Source of the DNA: Gammaproteobacteria bacterium
Lineage (GTDB): Bacteria; Pseudomonadota; Gammaproteobacteria; Ga0077536
Direction: 5' to 3'
DNA: 64,000 bases
Assembly: GCA_009692365.1 (NCBI GenBank)
Contig: SHZJ01000010.1
Location: 24,481 to 88,480 of the forward strand
Positions 27,375 through 37,119 of the stretch are shown here, one piece after another. The notes under the pieces are model-generated. The model searched no databases. It was not told the DNA's origin and was given only the letters and a program-made list of their open reading frames with translations. How positions within the stretch are numbered: position 1 is the first letter of the stretch; every line of letters begins with the position of its first letter. The position numbers and the translations under genes are program-made.

Positions 27375-29384
27375 ATGTCTGAACCGACGCTTACTTTTGC
27401 CGATCTCAAGCTGCCCGCGGCGCTGCTCGCGACCTTAGACGCCATCGGCTACGAAACCCCCTCGCCCATTCAGGCCGCAGCCATTCCGGCCCTGTTGGCG
27501 GGCGAAGACATTATCGGCCAGGCGCAGACCGGCACCGGTAAAACCGCGGCCTTCGCCTTGCCGTTGCTGGCGCGCATCGATCTCGCCGCCCACGACCCCC
27601 AGGTGCTGGTGTTAACCCCCACCCGTGAGCTCGCCATTCAGGTGGCTGAAGCCTTTCAGAGTTACGCCCACGGCCTGCCCGGCTTTCATGTGCTGCCGCT
27701 GTACGGCGGACAGAGCATGGGCCAACAGCTCCACCAGCTGCGCCGCAGCGTGCATGTGGTCGTTGGCACGCCCGGCCGCATCATGGACCATCTGCGCCGC
27801 GATACCCTTAAGCTGTCCTCTTTGCGCGGCCTCGTGCTCGACGAAGCCGATGAAATGCTCCGCATGGGCTTCATCGAAGACGTGGAGTTTATTCTCGAGA
27901 AAACCCCGGCCAGTCGGCAAACGGCGCTGTTCTCGGCCACCATGCCCGAACAAATTCGCTCGGTGGCGGCGCGCCATCTCAAGAACCCGCGGGAAATCCG
28001 CATCAAAGCGAAGACCAGCACGGTGGAATCTGTGCGGCAACGCTATTGGCAGGTGGCGGGGCTGCACAAACTAGATGCCCTCACGCGCATTCTGGAAGCT
28101 GAAGAACTGGACGCCGTGCTCATTTTCGTGCGCACCAAAATGGCAACCTTAGAACTGGCGGAAAAACTGGAGGCTCGCGGCCACGCTTGCGCCGCGCTCA
28201 ACGGCGACCTCAATCAGGCCCAGCGCGAAAAAACCGTCGAGCAGCTGAAGTCCGGCGACTTAGACATCGTGATCGCCACCGACGTCGCGGCCCGCGGTTT
28301 GGATGTGCCACGCATCAGCCACGTCGTGAATTACGACATTCCCTACGATATCGAGAGCTACGTCCACCGGATCGGGCGCACCGGCCGCGCTGGCCGACCG
28401 GGTGAGGCCATTCTCTTTGTGGCGCCACGGGAAATCCGGATGCTGCGTGCGATCGAGCGCGCCACCCGGCAACCCATCGAGCCCATGCGGGCGCCTACCC
28501 GCGAAGCCATCGCCAGCCGGCGGGTGACCCAGTTCAAAAAAGCCGTGTTCGATGTCCTCGCCACCGAGGACTTGCACTGGTTCCAAGGCTTAGTCGAGGA
28601 AATGGCCAGCGAGGGCGGGGTCGAAATTCCCAAGCTCGCCGCGACGCTGGCCTTCATGATCCAGCGCGATCGCCCCCTGAGTTTTGAGGGCGCGGTGGTC
28701 AACGTGCCCTATGCCTCCCACGCCGCCCCGCCCCGGCAGGAGCGCCCCGCCCGCGCAGACACCCCCGAGCCGGCGCCCCGGTTCGAACGCGCAGAGCGCA
28801 CGGAGCGCCCCTCACGGGTGGAGCGTGCCCCGCGCGAGGAGCATCCCACGCGCGCGCGTCCGCCAGCGCCCGCCTTCAACGCGGCCGAGGACCGTGCCCC
28901 CGCCGCGCGTCCGCGCCCGCCAGCACCCGCCTTCAACGCCCCCGCGGTGGAGGCCCCGTTGATCGAGACCCCGGCCCACTCGCCGCGCGAGCGCCCGCCC
29001 GCCCCGCGCGCAGAAGCGCCGGCAGCCCCCGCCGCCAGCGTGGCGTTTGCGCTGGAAGCCGAGCCACTCAAAGATTTCCCGGACCTCGCCATGGTGCGCT
29101 ATCGCATCGACGTCGGTCTCCAAACCGGTGCCACGCCAAAGCATATCGTGGGGGCTATCGCCAACGAGGCGGGCATTGAGTTCCGTTACATCGGCCGCAT
29201 CGATATGTACGACGATTTCAGCACCGTCGACCTGCCCGACGGGATGCCGCGCGATTTGCTGGAACACCTGAAGAAAGTTCGCTTTGGCCAGTTCCGGTTC
29301 AATATGGAACCGGTGGTCTCGACCCCGCCCCGCAAGCGCGCGCCGCGCCGCGAGGGCGAAGGCCCGCCCCGCCGCCAAAAATAG
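27375..29384 (+). CDS. deaD: DEAD-box RNA helicase (CsdA/DeaD-like)
   Basis: The 669-aa helicase has the Q motif (ETPSPIQ), motif I AQTGTGKT, motif II DEAD (about 156-159), motif III SAT and motif VI HRIGRTGRAGR. The C-terminal 80 residues form the CsdA/DbpA-type RNA-binding fold (VGLQTGATPKHIVGAI). Between the core and this fold lies a Pro/Ala/Arg-rich, probably disordered stretch of about 120 residues with two copies of RPPAPAFNA. CsdA helicases assist ribosome assembly and RNA decay, often at low temperature. Confidence 0.93.
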   Translation: MSEPTLTFADLKLPAALLATLDAIGYETPSPIQAAAIPALLAGEDIIGQAQTGTGKTAAFALPLLARIDLAAHDPQVLVLTPTRELAIQVAEAFQSYAHGLPGFHVLPLYGGQSMGQQLHQLRRSVHVVVGTPGRIMDHLRRDTLKLSSLRGLVLDEADEMLRMGFIEDVEFILEKTPASRQTALFSATMPEQIRSVAARHLKNPREIRIKAKTSTVESVRQRYWQVAGLHKLDALTRILEAEELDAVLIFVRTKMATLELAEKLEARGHACAALNGDLNQAQREKTVEQLKSGDLDIVIATDVAARGLDVPRISHVVNYDIPYDIESYVHRIGRTGRAGRPGEAILFVAPREIRMLRAIERATRQPIEPMRAPTREAIASRRVTQFKKAVFDVLATEDLHWFQGLVEEMASEGGVEIPKLAATLAFMIQRDRPLSFEGAVVNVPYASHAAPPRQERPARADTPEPAPRFERAERTERPSRVERAPREEHPTRARPPAPAFNAAEDRAPAARPRPPAPAFNAPAVEAPLIETPAHSPRERPPAPRAEAPAAPAASVAFALEAEPLKDFPDLAMVRYRIDVGLQTGATPKHIVGAIANEAGIEFRYIGRIDMYDDFSTVDLPDGMPRDLLEHLKKVRFGQFRFNMEPVVSTPPRKRAPRREGEGPPRRQK

Positions 29385-29423
29385 TCTCGCGGCGTGGCCA
29401 GACGGCGCGCCCAACGGAGCCCT

Positions 29424-30745
29424 TCAGGCCGCCGGTGGAACCCAGCCGCGACGATGTCCCGGCAAGCGCAGCGCGGCGGCGTATTTGGCCGCGCCCAAGA
29501 CCGCTCCGCTGGGAATATGCTGGCTGGGGAACAACCCAGCACCGGGCGACTGCGCGCGCAGCAGTTGCTTGGCCAGCATCAGTTTGTGCACTTCGCTAGG
29601 GCCATCGGCCAGCCCTAGGGCGTGGCCCCAGAGCAACCATTCGCCGAATAACATCTCGTTGGAAACCCCCAGCGCGCCGTGGAGGTGGATGGCCTTGCTG
29701 GCCATTTCGACCATCACCCGTTCACTCAAGACCTTCACCGCCGCGATGTCGCCGCGCACCAGTTTGTAATCGTTGAGGCGGTCGATTTTCCACGCGGTTT
29801 GGAGGACGAGCAAACGAAACTGCGCTAGCTGCATCCACAATTCCGCGATGGTGTCTTGCACCAGTTGTTTGTCGGCCAGCCGCGAACCCTGGGTGTGGCG
29901 TGACTGCACGCGTTCCAAAATGGCGTCGAAAGCCCGTTGCGCAAGCCCCACGGTGCGCATGGCGTGGTGCACCCGGCCGCCGCCGAGGCGGGTTTGGGCA
30001 ATTTTGAAAGCGGCACCAGCTTGACCCAGCAGGTGGTCGTGGCTGAGCTGCACCTCGTTGAAGTGCAGATAGGCGTGGGCGCCGTGTTCGGGCTGCTCGA
30101 AGGCCATGCCGGTGTTGCGGATAAATTCCACCCCCGGGGTGTGGGTGGGGACGATAAACATCGTCGCGCCGTGGTGGATCGCGGTACTGGTGTCCGTGAC
30201 GGCCATCACGATGAGAAACTCGGCCCAACGCGCGTTGGACGCAAACCATTTTTCGCCCCGCAACACCCAACCCTCGGTGGTGGGGTCGGCACGGCAGGTG
30301 AACACGTTGGGATCCGCACCACCCTGCGGTTCGGTCATCGAGAAACACGAGACGATGTCGCCGTCCATGAGCGGCTTCAAATAGCGCGTTTGCTGGGCCG
30401 GGGTACCGAAGTGGGCGAGGATCTCCGCGTTGCCGGTATCGGGGGCGGCCGTGCCAAAAATCGTGGGGCAAAAAACGACCGGCCCAGGAGTTCGTTCATG
30501 AGCGCCAGCTTCAATTGGCCCCAGCCCCCGCCGCCCATTGCCGGGGGGAGATGGCAAGCCCACAGCCCCTGCGCGCGCACTTCGGCTTTCAACGGGGCCA
30601 TGATGGCCATCAGCGCCGGGTTGCCGGTGTTGTAGGTCTCATCTTTGGGAAATAAATAATCCAGCGGCTCGATTTCCGAGTGCACGAAGCGGTCGATCCA
30701 GTCGAGCTTTTGCTGAAATTCAGGGTCGGTTTCGAAATTCCACAT
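29424..30745 (-). pseudogene. acyl-CoA dehydrogenase, disrupted by a one-base shift
   Basis: The 5' part (30745 to about 30460) reads MWNFETDPEFQQKLDWIDRF to NELLGRSFFAPRF in one frame. The rest (about 30455 to 29424) reads GTAAPDTGNAEILAHFG to the end in another. Adding one T to the five-T run (plus strand A run at 30456-30460) would join them as FFAPRFFGTAAPDTGN, the expected family sequence. The joined protein would be about 440 aa, normal for the ACAD10/11-like group. Motifs CFSMTEPQGGADP, GEKWFASNA and the C-terminal SEVHKLMLAK are intact. Real frameshift, sequencing error and recoding remain possible. Confidence 0.85.
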
Positions 30746-30765
30746 CGGGTCGCCTTTGAAGTGGC

Positions 30766-31095
30766 TTAGGGCTGGTTTAACAGGGCGGTTTGGTGTGCCC
30801 GCAAGCAGCGCGCGACCAAGACTCCAGCCATTGGATTGGGCGCCGGCTCGACCAGCAGATGGCTGATGAACCGGCTGGCGCGGGCGTAGGTGCTCGCCTC
30901 GCCCGTCGCGCTCGCGCTGCCAGCGGGCGACCCGCCGCTCGGGGTAACGCTCGCCGCACGGGTTTGGTCTGCGCAGGCCTTGTCGGCTTCGGCGGTGGGG
31001 CCGGCGGGCGCGCGGTTGGGCGTTAGGCTGGCGCACCCGCCCAGGGTCACGAGTAGGGCGGCGGCGAGCGTCAGCCGGGGACTAAGGGCGAGCAT
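30766..31095 (-). CDS. small lipoprotein
   Basis: The 109-aa protein has a lipoprotein signal ending LVTLGGCAS, with Cys21 as the lipid site. The mature part has about 40 Ala/Ser/Pro/Thr-rich residues, then a short helical end (ASRFISHLLVEPAPNP). I do not recognise the family. Its stop is 20 bases from the acyl-CoA dehydrogenase start (with SD AAAGGCGA), so the two are probably in one transcript. Confidence 0.65.
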   Translation of the reverse strand: MLALSPRLTLAAALLVTLGGCASLTPNRAPAGPTAEADKACADQTRAASVTPSGGSPAGSASATGEASTYARASRFISHLLVEPAPNPMAGVLVARCLRAHQTALLNQP

Positions 31096-31363
31096 GGCAT
31101 GTTCCTAGGGTTTGAATCGGCACTCTAACCGGCGAGAGCCTGAGCGTCGATCGATCTGGTTGCGGCCGCCGCGTGCGGCGTGCAAGGTAGCAATCTATGC
31201 GCGGCGCCGAGGGGCGGCGAGCCGCCACCGAGGATTTGTGGAAGGATTTGTATATGGCCAGATCTTTGCTGCGTAGACGTGCGGCCCTTAGCCGGTCGGC
31301 GGCCTCCCGGGTGCGCCCGGGCCGTGGCCCGGGTTGCCGCCGTGCGCTGGCCGGGTCGCGCCG

Positions 31364-32095
31364 ATGAGTCGCCGGCGCCCCGGTGCCGCACCGGAGGTGC
31401 CCGCGCCCGAAAGTCCCACCCGCCAGCGCTGGGGGCGGTTGTGTCTGGCCTGTGGTGCGGCGGCGGTCGCGCTGTGGTGGACCTTGATCGCCTGGGCTGG
31501 CGCGCAACTGCCAGATTTCAATCATCGGCAACAATTTATCAGCGAGCTAGGCGCCGGCGACAGCACCGGTGCCTGGGTCCTGCGCGTGCTGGGCTTCGGC
31601 CTGTCGGGGGCCTTGCTCATGGTGTGCGGGCTCTACATCGCGGCGCGCTGCCGGCGCGACCGCGCGGCGCTGCTGGGTAGCTCACTCTTCATTATGGCCG
31701 GGGCGGCCCGGCTGGCCGCGGGCCTGTATCCCTGCGATGCGGGCTGCCCGGTGTTTCAGGCATCCGCCACGCAACTCACCCACGTGTGGGCCGAGCGCGC
31801 GAGCGTGGGCTTGCTCATTTTGGCGGCGAGCAGTTGGGGGGTGGCCGCCAACCGCTATCCCGCGCTCAGGCCGATTTCGGTGGCGAGCTTTGGTTGTGCC
31901 ACCTGGACGATCGTCCTGTTGGTGATGATGGTGACCAGTCCGGACCAGCCGGGACTCTATGAGCGTTTGGCGAATGGCCTGTTATCGATATGGGTCATTT
32001 TGTTCGTGGTCAGCCACTGGCGCGCAGGCGTGTGGCGGCAGGCGCTGGCCTGGGCGCGGCCAGATTACGCGCCGCGCCGCCGCCGCTTCCGATGA
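31364..32095 (+). CDS. DUF998 family membrane protein
   Basis: The 243-aa protein has about six hydrophobic segments after a basic N-terminus, with DFNHRQQFISELGA between the first two, typical of DUF998 proteins. It also has the later AAGLYPCDAGCPV pair of cysteines. Its function is unknown; it should sit in the inner membrane. It overlaps srkA by 4 bases (ATGA), which suggests translational coupling. The ATG at 31364 is chosen over 31334 because the hydrophobic pattern starts just after it. Confidence 0.78.
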   Translation: MSRRRPGAAPEVPAPESPTRQRWGRLCLACGAAAVALWWTLIAWAGAQLPDFNHRQQFISELGAGDSTGAWVLRVLGFGLSGALLMVCGLYIAARCRRDRAALLGSSLFIMAGAARLAAGLYPCDAGCPVFQASATQLTHVWAERASVGLLILAASSWGVAANRYPALRPISVASFGCATWTIVLLVMMVTSPDQPGLYERLANGLLSIWVILFVVSHWRAGVWRQALAWARPDYAPRRRRFR

Positions 32096-33138
32096 CCACC
32101 CCGCGGCCGGTCTCCGGTAACGTTGCGCTGCCCGAACCACTGCCGGCGCGGCCGAGCAATCCGGGCGACACCCCGTTTGCCACGCTCACTCCCGAGCGCA
32201 TCCTCGATGCGGTCGATGCGCTGGGCTTTGAGAGCAACGGCCGCCTGCTGGCGCTCAATAGCTACGAGAACCGCGTGTATCGGGTGGGGCTAGAAGATGG
32301 CTCCACGCTGATCGCCAAGTTCTATCGCGCTGCGCGCTGGACCAACGAGGCCATCTGCGAGGAACACGCTTTCGCCCAAGAACTGGCCGACGCCGAACTC
32401 CCCGTCGTGCCGCCGCTGCAGGTGGCCGGCCACACCCTGCAGCTGGATGCAGATTTGCGCTATGCGCTGTTTCCCAATCGCCCGGGCCGCGCACCCGAGC
32501 TCGATGACGCAGACACCCTGCGCTGGATCGGGCGTTTTCTGGGGCGCATCCACGCGCGGGGTGGGGTGGCGCGGTTTGCGCACCGCGCCGCGCTGACGCA
32601 GGCGCGGCTGGGCGAGGAATCGGTGCGCTTTGTGCTGGCGGGCGACTATCTCCCCGGTGAACTGCGGCCCGCCTATACCAGCGTGGCGGAGGCGGCGCTG
32701 GCGCAGGTGGCCGCTACTTTCGAAGCCGTCGGGCCGGTGCGCGGCCTTCGGCTGCACGGCGATTGCCACCACGGCAACATTTTGTGGACGAGCGCCGGCC
32801 CGCATTTTGTCGATCTCGATGACTGCATGCAGGGACCCGCGGTGCAGGATTTATGGCTGCTGCTGTCCGGCGACCGCGCCGATATGACCCGCCAACTGAC
32901 GCTGCTGCTAGCAGGCTATGAAGAATTTCGCGAATTTGACCACGGCGAATTGGCGCTCATCGAGGCGCTGCGCACGCTGCGAATTTTGCACTATGTGGCG
33001 TGGCTGGCGCGGCGTTGGGCCGACCCCGCCTTCCCGCTGCATTTCCCGTGGTTCAATACCCAACGCTATTGGCAGGACCATGTTTTGGCGCTGCGCGAAC
33101 AACTCGCCGCCATGGATGAACATTCGCTGTCGGTTTGA
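32092..33138 (+). CDS. srkA: serine/threonine protein kinase SrkA (YihE)
   Basis: The 348-aa protein has the YihE layout: LTPERILDAVDALGFESNGRL, SYENRVYRVGLEDG, the catalytic HGDCHHGNILW (about 222) and the metal-binding DLDDC (about 242). It then has the family end VAWLARRWADPAFP. SrkA is a cytoplasmic kinase that protects against stress-induced death and is related to APH kinases. The length matches the E. coli protein (about 328 aa) with a short N-terminal extension. Confidence 0.93.
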   Translation: MTTPRPVSGNVALPEPLPARPSNPGDTPFATLTPERILDAVDALGFESNGRLLALNSYENRVYRVGLEDGSTLIAKFYRAARWTNEAICEEHAFAQELADAELPVVPPLQVAGHTLQLDADLRYALFPNRPGRAPELDDADTLRWIGRFLGRIHARGGVARFAHRAALTQARLGEESVRFVLAGDYLPGELRPAYTSVAEAALAQVAATFEAVGPVRGLRLHGDCHHGNILWTSAGPHFVDLDDCMQGPAVQDLWLLLSGDRADMTRQLTLLLAGYEEFREFDHGELALIEALRTLRILHYVAWLARRWADPAFPLHFPWFNTQRYWQDHVLALREQLAAMDEHSLSV

Positions 33139-33207
33139 GAGTGCGCGCTTGCCTGACAAGCGACGCTCCCCACATACTTAACTCACTAATTTCCAAACTG
33201 TATTGCC

Positions 33208-33651
33208 ATGACCAGCAGCACCACCCCCGAACAAACACTGGCCGAACACGCCCGTGCTGCGATGTACGCCAAGGATGCCGCGAGCGTTGGGCTGGGCATT
33301 CTTATTCCCGTCATTGCGCCCGGTTATGCGCTTGCAACCATGACCATCCGCCCGGATATGCTCAACGGTTTTGGCCTGTGCCATGGGGGCTTCATCATCA
33401 CCCTCGCCGATACGGCTTTTGCTTTTGCCTGTAACAGCAACAACCAAATGACGCTCGCCACGGGGCTAGACGCTGAGTTTCTGAAGCCCGTAGAGCTGGG
33501 CGATACGCTGAGCGCCGAAGCTCGGGTGCAAGCGCGCGCCAGCCGCTTGGGCGTTTGTGATGTGGCGGTGCGTAATCAACAAGGGGTGCTGGTAACGCTG
33601 GTGCGGGGCCGCTCCTATACGGTCAAGGGCAAACAAGTGGTAAACCTGTGA
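33208..33651 (+). CDS. paaI: hydroxyphenylacetyl-CoA thioesterase PaaI
   Basis: The 147-aa hot-dog thioesterase has the PaaI motif NGFGLCHGGFIITLADTAFAF and GLDAEFLKPVELGD. It hydrolyses dead-end or ring-hydroxylated CoA esters of the phenylacetate pathway. It opens the paa cluster; paaK starts 16 bases downstream. Confidence 0.92.
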   Translation: MTSSTTPEQTLAEHARAAMYAKDAASVGLGILIPVIAPGYALATMTIRPDMLNGFGLCHGGFIITLADTAFAFACNSNNQMTLATGLDAEFLKPVELGDTLSAEARVQARASRLGVCDVAVRNQQGVLVTLVRGRSYTVKGKQVVNL

Positions 33652-33667
33652 ACACGATGACTCCGGG

Positions 33668-34972
33668 ATGGGCGTAAGCCGCACGCGACATGGCCCGCGT
33701 GAGGCCGTTGAAATAGCCAGTACGGATGAAATTCGCGCGCTGCAACTGGCGCGCCTCAAGACCACTCTCCAGAGCGTCGCGGCCAACGTGCCGCACTACC
33801 AGCAGGCTTTTGTGGCGCACGGCGTGCATCCCGACGACCTGCGCACGCCAAGCGACTTGGCCCGCTTTCCATTTACCGTCAAAGCCGACCTACGGGCCCA
33901 CTATCCGTTTGGTTTATTCGCCGTGCCCCGCGAACAAGTCGTGCGTCTGCACGCCTCCTCGGGCACGACCGGTAAGCCCACCGTGGTGGGCTATACGGCG
34001 CAGGACATCGATACCTGGGCCAATCTCATGGCGCGCTCCCTCCACGCTGCGGGCGCCCGGGCCGGGGATATTGCGCACGTGGCCTACGGCTACGGCCTGT
34101 TCACGGGGGGCTTGGGCGCGCATTACGGCGCCGAACGTCTGGGTTGTTCGGTGGTGCCGATGTCGGGTGGCCAGACCGAAAAACAAATCCAACTCATCAC
34201 CGACTTCCGGCCAGACCTCATCCTCGTCACACCCTCTTATATGCTTACCCTCATTGACGCCATGGTGCAGGCCGGCATCGATCCGCGTCAGACCTCCCTG
34301 CAGCTGGGGGTGTTTGGCGCCGAGCCATGGACCGAGGCGATGCGCCGCGAAATTGAAACCCGCACCGACATGGACGCGGTCGATATTTTTGGCCTGTCGG
34401 AAATCATGGGCCCGGGGGTTGCCTGCGAGTGCATCGAAACCAAAGACGGGGCGGTGATCTGGGAAGACCATTTCTATCCGGAAATCATCCACCCGGTCAG
34501 CGGCGAGGTGTTGCCGGACGGCGAGCTAGGCGAGCTGGTGATTACCACCCTCACCAAGCAAGCGCTGCCCCTCATTCGCTACCGCACGCGCGACCTCACC
34601 CGGCTACTGCCGCCCACGGCGCGCAGCATGCGACGCATCGAGAAAATTACCGGCCGCTCGGACGACATGCTGATTATTCGTGGGGTTAATCTGTTCCCCA
34701 CGCAGATTGAAGAAATTGTCTGCGCGATTCCCGGCCTGTCGCCGCACTATGTGATCCACGTGGACAAAGAGGGGCACCTCGACCGGCTACTGATCGAGGT
34801 GGAATTGCGCGATGAATCCGCCGCCTCGAGGCGGGCCGAGCTCGCGCGCGAAGTGGCCCACAAAGCCAAAACGCTCATCGGGGTGTCGGCGGTGATTGAA
34901 GTGCGTGACCCCTTTGCGCTGGAGCGCGTGACCCTAGGCAAGGCGCGCCGCGTATTTGATCGGCGGGCTTAA
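33668..34972 (+). CDS. paaK: phenylacetate-CoA ligase
   Basis: The 434-aa adenylate-forming enzyme makes phenylacetyl-CoA from phenylacetate, CoA and ATP. ATP-binding motif HASSGTTGKPTVVGYT lies near residue 98, followed by the family segments DIFGLSEIMGPGV and RSDDMLIIRGVNLFPTQIEE. The length is normal. It sits immediately upstream of the epoxidase genes. Confidence 0.96.
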   Translation: MGVSRTRHGPREAVEIASTDEIRALQLARLKTTLQSVAANVPHYQQAFVAHGVHPDDLRTPSDLARFPFTVKADLRAHYPFGLFAVPREQVVRLHASSGTTGKPTVVGYTAQDIDTWANLMARSLHAAGARAGDIAHVAYGYGLFTGGLGAHYGAERLGCSVVPMSGGQTEKQIQLITDFRPDLILVTPSYMLTLIDAMVQAGIDPRQTSLQLGVFGAEPWTEAMRREIETRTDMDAVDIFGLSEIMGPGVACECIETKDGAVIWEDHFYPEIIHPVSGEVLPDGELGELVITTLTKQALPLIRYRTRDLTRLLPPTARSMRRIEKITGRSDDMLIIRGVNLFPTQIEEIVCAIPGLSPHYVIHVDKEGHLDRLLIEVELRDESAASRRAELAREVAHKAKTLIGVSAVIEVRDPFALERVTLGKARRVFDRRA

Positions 34973-35008
34973 GACTTAAACGCAGCGCACGAGCGGCAAG
35001 GAGACAAC

Positions 35009-36019
35009 ATGTACACCCAGTCACTGGATATTCCGTCGCCGGCAGAGGGTGTCCCCGACCCAACGGCGCTGCCGCTCGACGAACTAGCCCGCAGCGCAGC
35101 GTTTAACGAGCGCGCGGGGAGCGGGGAAATTGTCGAGGCCAAGGATTGGATGCCGCCAGCCTATCGAAAAACGCTCATCAGGCAGATTAGCCAGCACGCC
35201 CACTCAGAAATTGTCGGCATGCTGCCCGAAGGCAACTGGGTAACGCGGGCGCCTAGCCTGAAGCGTAAAACCATCCTGCTCGCCAAAATTCAGGACGAGG
35301 GCGGGCACGGGCTATATCTGTATGCGGCGGCCGAAACTCTGGGGGTTTCGCGCGACGAACTGCAGGCGGCGCTGCACAGCGGGAAAGCTAAATATTCCTC
35401 AATTTTTAATTACCCCACCCTCACTTGGGCCGATATCGGCGTGGTGGGCTGGCTAGTGGACGGCGCGGCGATCATCAACCAAGTGCCACTTTGTCGCTGC
35501 TCCTACGGCCCTTACGCGCGCGCGATGGTGCGAATTTGTCGCGAGGAATCATTCCACCAACGGCAGGGTTTCGATTCCCTATTAGCGATGATGCAGGGCA
35601 CGCCCGCCCAACGCGCCATGGTGCAGGATGCGGTTAACCGTTGGTGGTGGCCGGTTTTGATGATGTTTGGCCCGCACGATAAAGATTCGCAGAACTCCGA
35701 GCTCTCGACCAAATGGGGCATCAAGCGCATTTCTAACGATGACCTGCGCCAGCAGTTTGTCGACGCCGCGATGGCCCAAAGCGAGGTGCTGGGGGTTAGC
35801 TTCCCCGATCCGCATTTACAGTGGAACGCCGCGCGCGGCCACTACGACTTTGGCCCTATCGATTGGGCAGAATTCTGGAACGTCGTGAACGGTCATGGCC
35901 CATGCAACCGCGAGCGCCTACAAGCCCGCGTGGCTGCATGGGAAGAAGGCGAGTGGGTGCGGGCCGCGGCCAGTGCCTATGCGGCTAAACACCCGGCGCC
36001 AGCGCGCGCTGCGGCCTAA
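35009..36019 (+). CDS. paaA: 1,2-phenylacetyl-CoA epoxidase, catalytic subunit PaaA
   Basis: The 336-aa di-iron oxygenase subunit is close to known PaaA along its whole length: [16 protein letters not shown], then the ligand-bearing helices [14 protein letters not shown] and [11 protein letters not shown]. It epoxidises the phenyl ring of phenylacetyl-CoA with subunits B, C and E. SD AAGGAG precedes the ATG. Confidence 0.97.
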   Translation: MYTQSLDIPSPAEGVPDPTALPLDELARSAAFNERAGSGEIVEAKDWMPPAYRKTLIRQISQHAHSEIVGMLPEGNWVTRAPSLKRKTILLAKIQDEGGHGLYLYAAAETLGVSRDELQAALHSGKAKYSSIFNYPTLTWADIGVVGWLVDGAAIINQVPLCRCSYGPYARAMVRICREESFHQRQGFDSLLAMMQGTPAQRAMVQDAVNRWWWPVLMMFGPHDKDSQNSELSTKWGIKRISNDDLRQQFVDAAMAQSEVLGVSFPDPHLQWNAARGHYDFGPIDWAEFWNVVNGHGPCNRERLQARVAAWEEGEWVRAAASAYAAKHPAPARAAA

Positions 36020-36031
36020 CGGGGTGCGACC

Positions 36032-36322
36032 ATGAGCGAACGCAAAGACTGGCCGCTGTGGGAAGTGTTTCTGCGCAGCAAGCAGGGGCTAGACCATAAA
36101 CATTGCGGCAGCCTGCACGCCCCCGATGGGCAACTGGCGCTGCAGCTGGCGCGCGATGTGTACACGCGGCGTCAAGAAGGGGTGTCGATTTGGGTGGTGC
36201 GGGCCGACCAAATAATCGCCTCGGATCCGGCCGAGAAAGCGGCGTTTTTCGACCCCATGCAAGATAAAATTTATCGTCATCCCACGTTCTACGAACTGCC
36301 CGACGAAGTGAATCACCTGTAA
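36032..36322 (+). CDS. paaB: phenylacetyl-CoA epoxidase subunit PaaB
   Basis: The 96-aa subunit has the PaaB pattern WPLWEVFLRSKQGLDHKHCG and ARDVYTRRQEGVSIWVV. PaaB is an essential structural part of the epoxidase. It starts 12 bases after paaA and ends 5 bases before paaC. Confidence 0.96.
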   Translation: MSERKDWPLWEVFLRSKQGLDHKHCGSLHAPDGQLALQLARDVYTRRQEGVSIWVVRADQIIASDPAEKAAFFDPMQDKIYRHPTFYELPDEVNHL

Positions 36323-36327
36323 GCAAG

Positions 36328-37119
36328 ATGTCAGTTAGCGACCCGCCCCCCGCGCAGGCGAGCGCGGTGTGCGCGACCCATGTGCCGACACTACTGCGCT
36401 ACGCCGACGGCTCCTTAGTCCTCAGCCAGCGGCTGGCGGCATGCTGTGGGCACGGCCCGGCGTTGGAAGAAGACATTGCCTTGGCCAACATCGCGCTGGA
36501 CTTGCTTGGCCAAGCGCGCCTGTTGTTCGCTCACGCCGGCGCGCTAGAAGATCAGGGCCGGGACGAGGACGCGCTGGCCTTCTGGCGCGTCGAAAGCGAG
36601 TTTCACAACCCGGTACTTTGCGAATTGCCTAACGGGGATTTCGCCCAAACCTGCCTGCGGGCATTTTTCTATGTCGCGTGGCAGGCCGAACTTTGGGCCG
36701 GCTTGACGCACAGCGTGGACCGCACGCTGGCGGCGGTCGCGCAGAAAAGCGCGAAAGAAACCCGTTACCACTGCGAGCATCTGGCCGCGTGGGTAGTGCG
36801 CCTGGGTGACGGCACGCCCGAGTCTCAACGTCGCCAGCAGCGCGCGCTGGATTATTTATACCCCTACGCCAACGAACTTTTTTGCGACGATGACACCGAC
36901 CGGGCCGCCGCCGCAGCGCAGCTCGGGCCGTTGCCGTCCACCCTCGAAGCCGCGTGGCGCGCGCGCATCGCCCGCGTGATCGGCGAGGCCACGCTGGCGC
37001 TGCCGGCCCCAGTGCCGTTCTACTCCACCGGGCGACAGGGGCGGCACAGCGAATGTTTTAGCTATGTGCTGGCCGAAATGCAGGCGCTGGCGCGGGCGCA
37101 TCCGGGCGCCACGTGGTGA
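36328..37119 (+). CDS. paaC: phenylacetyl-CoA epoxidase subunit PaaC
   Basis: The 263-aa ferritin-like subunit pairs with PaaA. Segments ALEEDIALANIALDLLGQARL and LPNGDFAQTCLRAFFYVAW are family landmarks, and the end HSECFSYVLAEMQAL fits. PaaC is the structural partner of the catalytic subunit and lacks its full di-iron site. The stop overlaps the likely start of paaD. Confidence 0.95.
   Translation: MSVSDPPPAQASAVCATHVPTLLRYADGSLVLSQRLAACCGHGPALEEDIALANIALDLLGQARLLFAHAGALEDQGRDEDALAFWRVESEFHNPVLCELPNGDFAQTCLRAFFYVAWQAELWAGLTHSVDRTLAAVAQKSAKETRYHCEHLAAWVVRLGDGTPESQRRQQRALDYLYPYANELFCDDDTDRAAAAAQLGPLPSTLEAAWRARIARVIGEATLALPAPVPFYSTGRQGRHSECFSYVLAEMQALARAHPGATW

Noticed and set aside
30456-30460. 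Programmed frameshifting as the explanation for the split acyl-CoA dehydrogenase
   Set aside because: No slippery heptamer with a following structure was recognised and the family is not known to use it; a base-count error or mutation is simpler.
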